Part shown: positions 38,154 through 47,047 of the stretch, piece after piece
Position numbering within the stretch: the first letter of the stretch is position 1
Layout of the letters: each line of letters starts with the position of its first letter
From: Pseudonocardia oceani
GTDB lineage: Bacteria > Actinomycetota > Actinomycetes > Mycobacteriales > Pseudonocardiaceae
Reading direction: 5' to 3'
Assembly: GCF_019263585.2 (NCBI RefSeq)
Contig: NZ_JADQDF010000001.1
Location: 6,020,501-6,084,500, forward strand
DNA length: 64,000 nt
Translations under genes and position numbers: made by a program
The notes under the pieces: generated by a model
The model's database searches: none
Seen by the model: only the letters and a program-made list of their open reading frames with translations
Told to the model about the DNA's origin: nothing

Positions 38154-39206
38154 TCAGGTCCCCCGCCGGCCCACGAGCCGCGCGACCGCCGGGGCCACCA
38201 GGAGCATGAGGACCACCCGCAGCACCTGCACGGCCACCACGAACGTCACGTCGCCGCCGGCCGAGATCGCGGTGGCCAGCACGGCGTAGACCCCGCCCGG
38301 GGTGGTGGCGAGGTAGCCCTCCAGCGGCGTGACGCCGGTGAGCCGCGAGAGGAGCAGCCCGAGACCCGCGCACAGCGCCACGACCGCGGCGATGAGCGCC
38401 GTGGCCAGCGGCAGCGCGCCCAGCACCGTGCGCAGCGAGGCGCGGGTGAACCGGACGCCGGCCTGCCAGCCGATCACCGCGTAGGCGATCTCGACGAGCA
38501 GCACCGGCGACTCCGCCCCGAACGACAGCCCCCCGAGGCTCAGCGCGAGCGCCACCGCCATCGGGCCGAGCAGCCCGCCCGCGGGCACGCGCACCAGGCG
38601 GGCGAGCAGCAGCCCCGCCCCGACGCAGACGGCGAGGAACCCCAGGTCGACGGGCCACGGGGCGCCCGGGCCCGGGCCGTCGCCGGTGCCGCCGGTGACG
38701 GTCGCGCCGAACGCCAGCGCGGCGACGACCGGCATCGTCGCGGTGACGATCCCGACCCGCAGGTACTGCACCACGGCGACCAGCCGCTCGTCGCCGCCCA
38801 GCTCCCGGGTGACGGCGACGAGCCCCGACGCGCCGCCGGCGGTCAGCGCGAGCATGCCGGTCAGCGGCGAGACGTCGCGGCGCACGCCCATCAGCAGCCC
38901 CGCGCCCATGCTCACGGCCAGCGTCCCGACCGCCACGAGCAGCACCGGCACCCAGTTCTGCGCCACCGCCCCGAGCGTCCCGGGCTGGGCGAGCAGCCCG
39001 ATGACGACGCCGATGACGGCCTGGGCCGTAGTGGTCGCCCCGTCCGGGACGTGCTCGGGGGCGCGCCCGGCCAGCGCGAGGACGGTCGCGACGAGCAGAC
39101 CGCCGAACAGCGCGGGGGACGGGACGCCGAACGCGGCGATCACCAGGGTGACCGCGGCCGTCAGCGCGAGGAGGACGGCCCAGCGCGTCCACCCGTCCCC
39201 GGTCAT
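38154..39206 (-). CDS. AbrB-family (PF05145) membrane transporter
   Basis: A 350-residue integral membrane protein with about ten helices. Two homologous halves each carry the family's Gly-Gly/Pro-Gly-Gly loops: Leu-Thr-Ala-Gly-Gly-Ala-Ser-Gly-Leu near 120 and Thr-Thr-Pro-Gly-Gly-Val-Tyr-Ala-Val near 305. The family was once called putative ammonia monooxygenase; it has no sequence link to true AMO and is probably a transporter. GAGGAT 7 bases before the ATG could drive a leaderless mRNA. Confidence 0.85.
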   Translation of the reverse strand: MTGDGWTRWAVLLALTAAVTLVIAAFGVPSPALFGGLLVATVLALAGRAPEHVPDGATTTAQAVIGVVIGLLAQPGTLGAVAQNWVPVLLVAVGTLAVSMGAGLLMGVRRDVSPLTGMLALTAGGASGLVAVTRELGGDERLVAVVQYLRVGIVTATMPVVAALAFGATVTGGTGDGPGPGAPWPVDLGFLAVCVGAGLLLARLVRVPAGGLLGPMAVALALSLGGLSFGAESPVLLVEIAYAVIGWQAGVRFTRASLRTVLGALPLATALIAAVVALCAGLGLLLSRLTGVTPLEGYLATTPGGVYAVLATAISAGGDVTFVVAVQVLRVVLMLLVAPAVARLVGRRGT

Positions 39207-39270
39207 CCCCGCGATCCTCGATCATGTCGGGGCCGGGGTGCACACTGGGCCCGACGACGAGGAGGCCCAC

Positions 39271-40095
39271 GTGACCACCACCACGCCACCCGCAGGCGCC
39301 GCCACCACCGGCGCCGACGGGCGCGGCCTGCGCATGGCCCGCCCGCAGGAGTTCGCCACCGTCGAGGAGGAGCGCACCCACCGCAAGGCGAAGCTGGCCG
39401 CCGCGTTCCGGATGTTCAGCCGCGCCGGGCTCGACGAGGGCGTCGCCGGGCACGTCACGGTGCGCGACCCGGCGGAGCCCGACGCGTTCTGGGTCAACCC
39501 GTTCGGCATGCACTTCTCGATGATCCGCAGCAGCGACCTGGTGCGCGTCGACGAGGACGGGCAGGTCGTCGAGGGCGACCGCGCGGTCAACGGCGCGGCC
39601 GTGGCCATCCACTGCGCCGTGCACGCGGCCCGGCCCGACGTCCTCGCGGCCGCGCACGCCCACGGCCCGGCGGGCAAGACGCTGTCGAGCCTCGAGATGG
39701 GCATCGAGCCGCTCACCCAGGACGCGTGCGCGTTCTACGACGACGTGGGCGTGTTCGACGACTTCACCGGCGTCGTGCTCGACCGCGAGGAGGGCCGGCG
39801 CATCGGGGTCGCCCTCGGGTCGCACAAGGCCGTGATCCTGCGCAACCACGGCATGCTCACGGTCGGCACGAGCGTCGACAGCGCGGCCTGGTGGTTCCTC
39901 ACCCTGGAGCGCACGGCCCGCTGCCAGCTCGACGCGTACGCCGCGGCCGCGGGGCTCGGCCGCCCGCCGCGCCGCATCGGGCACGAGGAGGCCGAGCTCA
40001 CCCGCGGCCAGGTCGGCTACGAGTTCGCCGGCTGGTTCCAGTTCCAGCCGATCTGGGAGCGGATCAGCAGCGAGCAGCCGGAGCTGTTCGACTGA
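39271..40095 (+). CDS. Class II aldolase/adducin family protein
   Basis: A 274-residue protein. The zinc site is formed by His-Ala-His-Gly near residue 130 and His in Leu-Arg-Asn-His-Gly-Met-Leu near 193. Gly-His-Val-Thr-Val-Arg-Asp and Phe-Trp-Val-Asn-Pro-Phe-Gly-Met-His-Phe are typical of the non-sugar-phosphate branch. The GTG follows GGAGG. Single gene; its stop lies 3 bases from the stop of the convergent amidase gene. Activity could be aldolase, decarboxylase or epimerase. Confidence 0.85.
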   Translation: MTTTTPPAGAATTGADGRGLRMARPQEFATVEEERTHRKAKLAAAFRMFSRAGLDEGVAGHVTVRDPAEPDAFWVNPFGMHFSMIRSSDLVRVDEDGQVVEGDRAVNGAAVAIHCAVHAARPDVLAAAHAHGPAGKTLSSLEMGIEPLTQDACAFYDDVGVFDDFTGVVLDREEGRRIGVALGSHKAVILRNHGMLTVGTSVDSAAWWFLTLERTARCQLDAYAAAAGLGRPPRRIGHEEAELTRGQVGYEFAGWFQFQPIWERISSEQPELFD

Positions 40096-40098
40096 CGC

Positions 40099-41547
40099 TC
40101 ACGCCCGGCCGGCCTCCGCCAGGGCGGCCTCCGGGCGGTGGGCGGCCCACGGCAGGGCGCGCTCCAGGTCGCCCGCCAGGGCCAGCAGCGTCGACTCCGC
40201 CGCGTAGGCGCCCATCAGCTGCACCCCGACGGGCCATCCGTGCGCGGTGCGGCCCAGGGGCAGCGAGATCGCCGGGTTGCCGGTGATGTTGGCCAGGGCG
40301 GTGAAACCGGCGACGGCGAAGATGCGGTCGTACCAGCCGCGGGCGTCGAGCGAGTCGTCGTCGGCGTGCAGGTGCCCCAGCTCGGTGTTGGGCACGTTCA
40401 TCGTCGGGGTCAGCACCACGTCGTGGCGCTGGTGGAACGCGGCGACGGCGCGGCGCGCGGTGTTGAACGTCCGCTCGGCGGCGTAGAGGTCCGAGGCCTT
40501 CAGCTCCCGGCCGTGGTTCGCGCAGGCCAGCGTCGTGGCCTCCAGGGTGTCGCGGCCCGGCGTCACGCCGAGCAGGGCGGCGAGGCCGTCGACGCCGTCG
40601 GCCAGGAAGCTCGTCCAGGCCACGAGGTTGGCCTCGTCGACCGCGTCGGCGTCGAGCTCGGGGGAGGCCTCCTCGACGACGTGCCCGAGCGCCTCCAGCG
40701 CCCGCGCCGCGACCAGGGTGGCCGCGACGCAGTCGGGGTCGACGGCGCCCCCGCCGGAGAACGGCGTCGTGCACAGCGCGATCCGCAGCGGTGCGGCGCC
40801 CGCGCCGACCTCGTCGAGGAAGGGCCGGCCGGGGGCGGGCAGCAGGTGCCGGTCGCCGGGTTCGGAGCCGTGCACGGCGTCGAGCAGGCCCGCGCAGTCG
40901 CGCACGGTGCGGGTCACGGCGAACTCGACGCCCAGCCCGAGCAGCGGGTCGGCGTAGTCGGGTCCGGGGGAGACGCGGCCCAGGCTCGGCTTGAGCCCGA
41001 CCAGTCCGCAGGCCGCGGCCGGGATGCGGATCGAGCCGCCACCGTCGTTGGCGTGGGCCACCGGTAGCGCGCGGGCGGCCACGAGCGCGGCCGAGCCGCC
41101 GCTGGAGCCACCGGGGCTGCGGGTCGTGTCCCACGGGTTGTGCACCGCACCGGTCGCCACCGGCTCGGTGCTGGCGTTGAAGCCGAACTCCGGCGTGGCC
41201 GTCACTCCCGTCGCGGCCAGCCCGGCGCGGCGGAAGCGCGTCATGAGCGCGGAGTCGGCCGGCATCGGCACGCCGTCGCCGAGCATCCGCGTCCCGGCCC
41301 GCTGCGGCACGCCCTCCGCGTGCAGGATCAGGTCCTTGATCGCGAACGGGACGCCGCCGAACGGGCCCGCGGCGTCGTGCGCGAGCGGGTCGGCGAACCG
41401 GGGCTGCACCAGCGCGTTCAGCGTCGGGTTCACCGCGTCGATAACCTCGGCCGCGGCGGCGTGGACCTCGCCCGCCGACACCTCGCCGTCGCGGATCAGG
41501 GCGGCCAGCGCCGTCGCGTCGTGGTCGGCGTACTCGTCGGCGCGCAT
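40099..41547 (-). CDS. Amidase signature-family hydrolase
   Basis: A 482-residue protein with the Ser-cisSer-Lys triad: Lys71 in Phe-Ala-Ile-Lys-Asp-Leu, cis-Ser near 148 in Ser-Pro-Gly-Gly-Ser-Ser-Gly-Gly-Ser, nucleophile Ser172 in Asp-Gly-Gly-Gly-Ser-Ile-Arg-Ile-Pro. GatA function is unlikely as there is no gatC/gatB and the sequence fits stand-alone amidases. The ATG is preceded by GAGGAG. Divergent from the LuxR regulator, which may control it. The natural amide substrate is unknown. Confidence 0.9.
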   Translation of the reverse strand: MRADEYADHDATALAALIRDGEVSAGEVHAAAAEVIDAVNPTLNALVQPRFADPLAHDAAGPFGGVPFAIKDLILHAEGVPQRAGTRMLGDGVPMPADSALMTRFRRAGLAATGVTATPEFGFNASTEPVATGAVHNPWDTTRSPGGSSGGSAALVAARALPVAHANDGGGSIRIPAAACGLVGLKPSLGRVSPGPDYADPLLGLGVEFAVTRTVRDCAGLLDAVHGSEPGDRHLLPAPGRPFLDEVGAGAAPLRIALCTTPFSGGGAVDPDCVAATLVAARALEALGHVVEEASPELDADAVDEANLVAWTSFLADGVDGLAALLGVTPGRDTLEATTLACANHGRELKASDLYAAERTFNTARRAVAAFHQRHDVVLTPTMNVPNTELGHLHADDDSLDARGWYDRIFAVAGFTALANITGNPAISLPLGRTAHGWPVGVQLMGAYAAESTLLALAGDLERALPWAAHRPEAALAEAGRA

Positions 41548-41667
41548 GTGGTGCTCCTCGTCCGGGGGTGTGGCGGCGACGCTAGGGCGCGCGGCGCCGC
41601 GGCGGATCGGTCATCCGACCGATGGCCCCGCGGCGTCCGGTCCCTTCCCGCGGGCGTCCGGCCTGCG

Positions 41668-41673
41668 TACGGT
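41668..41673 (+). promoter_or_regulatory. -10 box (TACGGT) for leaderless transcript
   Basis: TACGGT is followed by 7 bases and the ATG at 41681; no Shine-Dalgarno is present. Confidence 0.45.
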
Positions 41674-41680
41674 CGCCGGG

Positions 41681-42640
41681 ATGAGCGCGCCGACCGCAGC
41701 CCGCGAGCTGCGCTCCGTGCTGCGCCGGACGGGAGCCCGCACCCCGGCCGCGGCGGCCGCCGTTCTCGAGGGCCTGCGCCGCGTCGTGCCCGCCGACTGC
41801 GCGGCGATCTCCCGCTGGGACCCGGCCGGGCGCCGCCACGTCACGCTCGCCGCGTCCTACCCCGCGGCCACCACGGCCTTCCTCGACGCCCGGATGCACG
41901 CCGACCCGCTGTTCGGCGTCGTGCGGGCCGGACGCGTCCCGGTCCGGGTGCGCGACCTCGCCCCGGCCCGGCGCCGCGGCGAGATCTTCGAGTCGGTGAT
42001 CGGCCCGCTGGGCTTCCGCGACGGCCTCACGCAGTGCCTGTTCGCCGCCGACGGGCGCTACGTCGGCATGCTCAACGCCAGCACGCTCGACCCCGGCCAC
42101 CCCGACGACGACGTGGTCGCGCTGCTCGACCTGCTCGCCGACGACCTCGGTGCCGCGCTCGACCCGGTGCCCCCGCCCGTCCGCGGCGGCGCGCCGGGGG
42201 AGGGCGGCGTCGACGGGATGCTGGTGTCGCCGGGCGGTGCCGTCACCCCGCTGTCGGCGGCGGCGCGGCCCGGGCTCGTGGCCGACGGGTCGCCGCTGCG
42301 CACGCGGATCGCCGCGGTGCTGGCCGGGCGTCCGGCGCCCCCGGGCACGCTGCACGTGCTGCGCGACGGCGGGGTGCTGGCGGTGCGCCTGTCGGGCGGG
42401 CCGGGCGGGGTCGTCGTCCTGCACGAGGACGTCGCCGCGCCGTTCGGGCTGACGCCGCGCGAGCTGCAGGTCCTCGACGCGCTGTCGCGCGGCCGGACCA
42501 ACCCCGAGATCGCCCGCGACCTCGCGGTCGGGGTGCGGACGGTCGCCACGCACGTCGAGCACGTGCTGGCCAAGACCGGCTGTCCCAACCGCGTCGCGGC
42601 GGCGCGGCTCGCCACGCGGCTGGGACTGCTGGCGCGCTGA
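41681..42640 (+). CDS. LuxR-family transcriptional regulator with GAF-like sensor
   Basis: A 319-residue protein. Residues 15-160 read as a GAF-like sensing domain (Asp-Cys-Ala-Ala-Ile-Ser-Arg-Trp-Asp near 45). The C-terminal HTH at 255-315 has Leu-Thr-Pro-Arg-Glu-Leu-Gln-Val-Leu, Gly-Arg-Thr-Asn-Pro-Glu-Ile-Ala and Val-Ala-Thr-His-Val-Glu-His-Val-Leu-Ala-Lys. Divergent from the amidase gene across 133 bp, so it may control that gene as well as itself. Confidence 0.85.
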   Translation: MSAPTAARELRSVLRRTGARTPAAAAAVLEGLRRVVPADCAAISRWDPAGRRHVTLAASYPAATTAFLDARMHADPLFGVVRAGRVPVRVRDLAPARRRGEIFESVIGPLGFRDGLTQCLFAADGRYVGMLNASTLDPGHPDDDVVALLDLLADDLGAALDPVPPPVRGGAPGEGGVDGMLVSPGGAVTPLSAAARPGLVADGSPLRTRIAAVLAGRPAPPGTLHVLRDGGVLAVRLSGGPGGVVVLHEDVAAPFGLTPRELQVLDALSRGRTNPEIARDLAVGVRTVATHVEHVLAKTGCPNRVAAARLATRLGLLAR

Positions 42641-42674
42641 GCGTCTCCGCCCCGCCCCGTCCCGCCCCGCCCCG

Positions 42675-45600
42675 TCAGCGCTGCTCGTCGACCCGGTCGA
42701 GCAGGCGGTCGGCCCCGCTGAGGACGAGCGCGCGCCCGACCACCCCGGCAGGTGTCACGGCGAGCCGGATCCGGCGGTCGGCCGACCGCGCCGCGTCCGC
42801 GACCTCCACGAGCAGCGCGATCCCGGCGCTCGACAGGTAGGTCGTGGCGCGCAGGTCGAGCACCAGCCCGGGGCCGACGGTGCGGGCCGCGGCGAGCAGG
42901 GCCGGGCGCACCGACGCGGCGCCGACGGGGTCGAGGTCGCCGAGCACGGCGATGCGGTCGGCCTCCGGGGTGCGCAGCGTCCGCAGGCGCGTCGGGCCCT
43001 GCGACTCCGTCGACGGCACCGTCGACGCCACCGTCGACGGCACCTGCGCCGGCACGTCGACGGGCCGACGCGGCACGGCGGGCACGGTGAAGTGGATCTC
43101 GGTGCCGCCGCCGGTGCGGTCCAGGCGCACGTCGTCGCCGATCTCGCGGATGAGCTCCAGGCCCCGCCCGCGGTGGCCGCGGTCCTCGGGCGGCGGGCGC
43201 CAGCGGCCGTCGTCACACACCGACACGGCGATCCGGGTGGCGCCGTCGCGGGCCAGTCCGATCCGCATGCGACCCCCGGTGGTGTCGGCGTAGGCGTGCT
43301 CGGCGACGTTCGCGGCGGCCTCGCCGAGCGCGAGCTGCAGGTCGTAGGACTCGTCGGGGTCGATGCCGACCTCGTTCATCCACCGCTCGACGGCCTTGCG
43401 CATCGTGCGCAGCTCCGTGCCCAGCGCGGGCAGGTCGAGCAGCAGCGGCACCGGCATGAGGCGGGCGACGATGAGCGCGACGTCGTCGGTGGGGCCGTCG
43501 TCGAGACCGGAGGCGAGCAGCGCCTCGGCCAGCTCGGCGGGCGGGAACGGGTGTTCCGTGCGCCCTGCGGTGCACAGCCGCTCCAGCCCGTCGTCGACGA
43601 CCTCGCCGCGCCGCTCCACCAGCCCGTCGGTGTAGAGCACGATGCTGTCCCCGGGCCGCAGGCGCGCGGTCCCGGCGACGTAGGGCGGGCGGCCGCGGAC
43701 CGCGAGCACCGTGCCGGTGGCGTCCTCGAGCAGGCGCGGACCGTCGGGGCCGAGCACCAGCGGCGGCGGGTGGCCGGCGCGGGCCCAGGTCAGCGAGCCG
43801 TCGACGGGGTCGAGGACGAAGCAGGTCACCGTGCTGCCCGCGGCCCCGGGTACGCGGTGGGCGAAGCGGTCGAGGTGGCCGAGCGCGGACACCGGGTCGT
43901 GGCCCTCCAGCAGGTAGGCCGACAGCGCGCTGCGCAGCTGCCCCATGACGGCGGCGGCCGGCGCGCCCTGCCCGACGACGTCGCCGACCGCGACCGCGAC
44001 GCGCCCGTCGTCGAGCGGCAGGACGTCGTACCAGTCGCCGCCGGCCCGGGTGCCCTGCGCGCCAGGCAGGTAGCGCGCGGCCAGGGACAGCAGCTCCAGC
44101 TCGGGCAGGGTCGGCGGCAGCAGGCTGGTCTGCAGGGTCTCGGCGATGACGCGGCGCTCGTCGGCCGCGGCGGCCCGCTCCAGCGCGGGCGCCGCCTGCG
44201 CGGCCAGGGCCAGGACGAACGCGCGCTCGTCGGGCGGGAACGTCCGCGGGGTCGCGAAGCTCAGGCCCACCGCGCCGACGACGCCGCCGCCCGAGAGCAG
44301 CGGTAGCGCGGCCGCGGCGTGCCGGCCGCTGTGAGCGGCCACCTCCGCCAGGTGCGGGTAGTCGCGCTCCCACTCGGAGCGGTCGTGGATCCAGACCGGG
44401 GTCGCGGTGCGGGCGACGTGGGCGAGCGGCACGCCGTCGACGAGGCGGACGGTGTCGTAGCGCTCCAGCAGCCCTTCGGCGTACCCGAGGGCGTGCACCA
44501 CCCGCAGCACGCCCTGCTCGGGGTCGACGCGGTACATGCTGACGGCCTGGGCGCCGAGGATGTCGCGCAGCCGGTCGACCATGCGCCTGCCGGCCTCGTC
44601 GACGGTGTCGGCCGTCGCCAGGTCGGCCGTGAGGCGCTGCAGCTGCTGCTCCCGGGTGCGGCGGCGCTCGGACTCCAGCACCAGCGACGTCCGGCGGCCC
44701 AGCTCGGCGGCCAGCACCAGGTCGGCGCGGTCGTGGTGGCGTGCCGCACCCAACTCCAGGAACGACAGGAGTCCGGCGAAGCGGTCCTCGATGCGCAGCG
44801 GCACCGTCAGCGCGGGGTGGGCCTCGGGTCCCTCCCCGGGGCGCAGCACGACCGGCGTGCCCGCCTCGAGCAGTGCCATCGCGCGCGGGTCGAGCGCGGT
44901 GGGGGGCATCCGCAGCAGGGCGCGCTCGGCGTCGGGGTCGTCGTGGTGGGCGACGGCGGCGCGGCGCAGCAGGCCGTCGGGCCCGCACAGCGACACCGCC
45001 GCGGCCTCACCGAAGTCGTGCGCCACGAGCCGGACCAGCGCGTCGAGCTTCTGCTCCAGCGGCGCCGCCTCGGCCATCATGCGTCCGGTCTCGGCGAGGA
45101 CCTCCGACGAGCGCTCGGCGCGGCGCTGCTCGGTGACGTCGACGGTGAGCCCCTGTGCGCGCGGCACGCCCGCGGCGTCACGGGCGACGTGCACGACCTG
45201 GTGGAGCCACACCGTGCGCCCGTCGGCGGCGTGCGCGCGGTAGGTGAGGTCGTGGTCGAACCCGCCCGCGGTGCGGCGCGTCGTGTAGGCGAGGGCCGTC
45301 TCGCGGTCCTCGGCGTGGATGAGCCCGGGCCAGAACCCGGGGTCCTCGATCCAGCGGCGCGCCGGGTGCCCGAGCAGCTCCTCGGCCCGGTCGGAGACGA
45401 ACGTGAACCGCAGTGCGCGCGTGTCCGCGTCCCACTCGGCCTCCCACACGATCGCGGTCAGGCCGCCGACCATCGCCCGCAGCCGCGCCGCCGCCGCGTC
45501 CGCGACCCGGCGCGCGGCCTGCTGGCCCGCGGCCTCGCGGCGCTCGCGCTCGGCGGCGCGCTGGTCGGTGACGTCGGTGGTCGTGCCGAGGAACCCGGTG

Positions 45601-46997
45601 ACGGTGCCGGTCGCCTCGTGCAGCGGGCGGGCCGTCGAGGTGACGGTGCGGACGGCGCCGCCCGGGCCGAGGATCCGGTACTCCTGGCGCCACGGCCGCC
45701 CCAGCCGCACGGCCTCGGACCACTCCCGCCCGACGGCGTCGCGGTCGTCGGGGTGGACGTGTCCGACACCGTCCACCCCCGTCGCGTCGGCCCCGTAGAT
45801 CTCGGTCATGTGGTCGTTGACGAACGTGGTCGTGCCGGTGCGGTCGGCGACCCAGATGCCGACGGGGGCCTGGGCGACGAGGAGCCGGTAGCGCTCGCGC
45901 TCGGCCTGCAGCGCGGGCTCGCCGCCGCGGCGCTCGCGCAGGTCCTGGGCCACGGCGGTGTAGAAGGCGATCCGGCCCCGGGGGTCGCGGTGGGCGGCCG
46001 CGGCCAGCCAGACGGGGATCATGATCCCGGCGGTGTCGACCAGGCGCATCGGCCCTGACCACGTCCCGGTGTGATCGACCTCGGCCAGCACCGAGCCGAA
46101 CCGCTTGCGGTCGGCCGGGGCGACCGTGTCGACCATCGTCATGCGGTCGAGGTCGCGGGCGGCGGGGAAGCCGAGCATCTCCCGGCCCGCCGGGTTGAGG
46201 TAGAGGATCACGCCCTCGGCGTCGGCGGTGCCGATGAGGTCGGCGGCCCGGTCGGCGAGGCCCCGGAACCGGCTCAGCTCGTCCTGCGCGAGCAGCTGGT
46301 CGGTGACGTCACGCTTCGACGTGTGCACCTCGACCGCGCCGGTGCGGGCGTCGCGGACCCGCCGCGCGTGCAGGTCGAACCAGCGGTGCGTGCCGTCGGC
46401 GCAGCGCAGGCGCAGCGTCAGCTCGGCCGGGACGTCGTCGGTGAGGCCGGCCAGCGCGGCGTCGAGGGCGTCGGCGTCGTCGGGATGCACGACGTCGCGC
46501 GGGTGGCGGCCGACGACGTCCTCGGGGCGGTACCCGGCGACCCGCTCGACCGAGGGCGACACCCACAGCCACGTCCCGTCGGCGGAGTGGCGGCCGATGA
46601 CGTCGTCGGCGTGCTCGGTGAGGAGGCGGAACGCGGCCGCGGCGTCGTCGTGGGCCTCGACGTCCGCGTCGCGCCCGGTGCCGCGACCGGCCTGCGGGAG
46701 CACGACCCCGGCCCACCGGCCGTCGGCGGCGACGGCGTGCTCCCGGACCGGGTGCGCGGTGCCGTCGGCGTGGCGGAGGCGGTAGACCAGGGTCCACCCG
46801 CGCCCCGCCGCGCGGGCGGCGGCGGTGCGCTCCAGGTACTCCGGGAGGTCGGCGGCATGAACCCGGCGGCGCCACCCGCCGCCCAGGTCGGAGGCCGGAT
46901 CGGCGCCGGTCCGGGCGCGCCAGGCGGAGGAGAGGACCGTCCGCGCGCCGGTCGCGTCGCTGACCCACGTGATCGCGTCGGCGTCTCCGGTCGGCAC
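42675..46997 (-). CDS. Giant PAS/GAF sensor fusing PP2C phosphatase, anti-sigma kinase and STAS domains
   Basis: A 1440-residue cytoplasmic protein. Five PAS domains occupy about 1-640, two GAF domains 645-965, and SpoIIE/PP2C 980-1175 (Gly-Gly-Asp-Trp-Tyr-Asp; Val-Gly-Asp-Val-Val-Gly-Gln-Gly; Thr-Asp-Asp-Val-Ala-Leu). RsbW-type HATPase lies at 1180-1310 (Leu-Ala-Leu-Gly-Glu-Ala-Ala-Ala-Asn-Val; Gly-Arg-Gly-Leu-Glu-Leu-Ile) and STAS at 1340-1440 (Tyr-Leu-Ser-Ser-Ala-Gly-Ile, with a phosphorylatable Ser). All three parts of an RsbU-RsbW-RsbV switch are in one chain. The GTG has no ribosome site but TAGACT 6 bases before it. Confidence 0.9.
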   Translation of the reverse strand: MPTGDADAITWVSDATGARTVLSSAWRARTGADPASDLGGGWRRRVHAADLPEYLERTAAARAAGRGWTLVYRLRHADGTAHPVREHAVAADGRWAGVVLPQAGRGTGRDADVEAHDDAAAAFRLLTEHADDVIGRHSADGTWLWVSPSVERVAGYRPEDVVGRHPRDVVHPDDADALDAALAGLTDDVPAELTLRLRCADGTHRWFDLHARRVRDARTGAVEVHTSKRDVTDQLLAQDELSRFRGLADRAADLIGTADAEGVILYLNPAGREMLGFPAARDLDRMTMVDTVAPADRKRFGSVLAEVDHTGTWSGPMRLVDTAGIMIPVWLAAAAHRDPRGRIAFYTAVAQDLRERRGGEPALQAERERYRLLVAQAPVGIWVADRTGTTTFVNDHMTEIYGADATGVDGVGHVHPDDRDAVGREWSEAVRLGRPWRQEYRILGPGGAVRTVTSTARPLHEATGTVTGFLGTTTDVTDQRAAERERREAAGQQAARRVADAAAARLRAMVGGLTAIVWEAEWDADTRALRFTFVSDRAEELLGHPARRWIEDPGFWPGLIHAEDRETALAYTTRRTAGGFDHDLTYRAHAADGRTVWLHQVVHVARDAAGVPRAQGLTVDVTEQRRAERSSEVLAETGRMMAEAAPLEQKLDALVRLVAHDFGEAAAVSLCGPDGLLRRAAVAHHDDPDAERALLRMPPTALDPRAMALLEAGTPVVLRPGEGPEAHPALTVPLRIEDRFAGLLSFLELGAARHHDRADLVLAAELGRRTSLVLESERRRTREQQLQRLTADLATADTVDEAGRRMVDRLRDILGAQAVSMYRVDPEQGVLRVVHALGYAEGLLERYDTVRLVDGVPLAHVARTATPVWIHDRSEWERDYPHLAEVAAHSGRHAAAALPLLSGGGVVGAVGLSFATPRTFPPDERAFVLALAAQAAPALERAAAADERRVIAETLQTSLLPPTLPELELLSLAARYLPGAQGTRAGGDWYDVLPLDDGRVAVAVGDVVGQGAPAAAVMGQLRSALSAYLLEGHDPVSALGHLDRFAHRVPGAAGSTVTCFVLDPVDGSLTWARAGHPPPLVLGPDGPRLLEDATGTVLAVRGRPPYVAGTARLRPGDSIVLYTDGLVERRGEVVDDGLERLCTAGRTEHPFPPAELAEALLASGLDDGPTDDVALIVARLMPVPLLLDLPALGTELRTMRKAVERWMNEVGIDPDESYDLQLALGEAAANVAEHAYADTTGGRMRIGLARDGATRIAVSVCDDGRWRPPPEDRGHRGRGLELIREIGDDVRLDRTGGGTEIHFTVPAVPRRPVDVPAQVPSTVASTVPSTESQGPTRLRTLRTPEADRIAVLGDLDPVGAASVRPALLAAARTVGPGLVLDLRATTYLSSAGIALLVEVADAARSADRRIRLAVTPAGVVGRALVLSGADRLLDRVDEQR

Positions 46998-47003
46998 GCG
47001 TCG

Positions 47004-47009
47004 AGTCTA
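47004..47009 (-). promoter_or_regulatory. -10 box (TAGACT) for leaderless transcript
   Basis: On the minus strand TAGACT, 6 bases, then the GTG at 46997 of the giant sensor gene. Confidence 0.5.
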
Positions 47010-47047
47010 GGAGCGCGGCGCCGACCCCGCTCCGGCTGGCACGTCCG

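Noticed and set aside
38154..39206. Ammonia monooxygenase annotation for the PF05145 protein
   Set aside because: The old family label is misleading; there are no copper-ligand motifs of AMO/pMMO, and the protein looks like a two-repeat transporter.
42641..42674. Terminator between the LuxR gene and the giant sensor gene
   Set aside because: The sequence is a run of CCGCC/CCCGT repeats with no inverted repeat.
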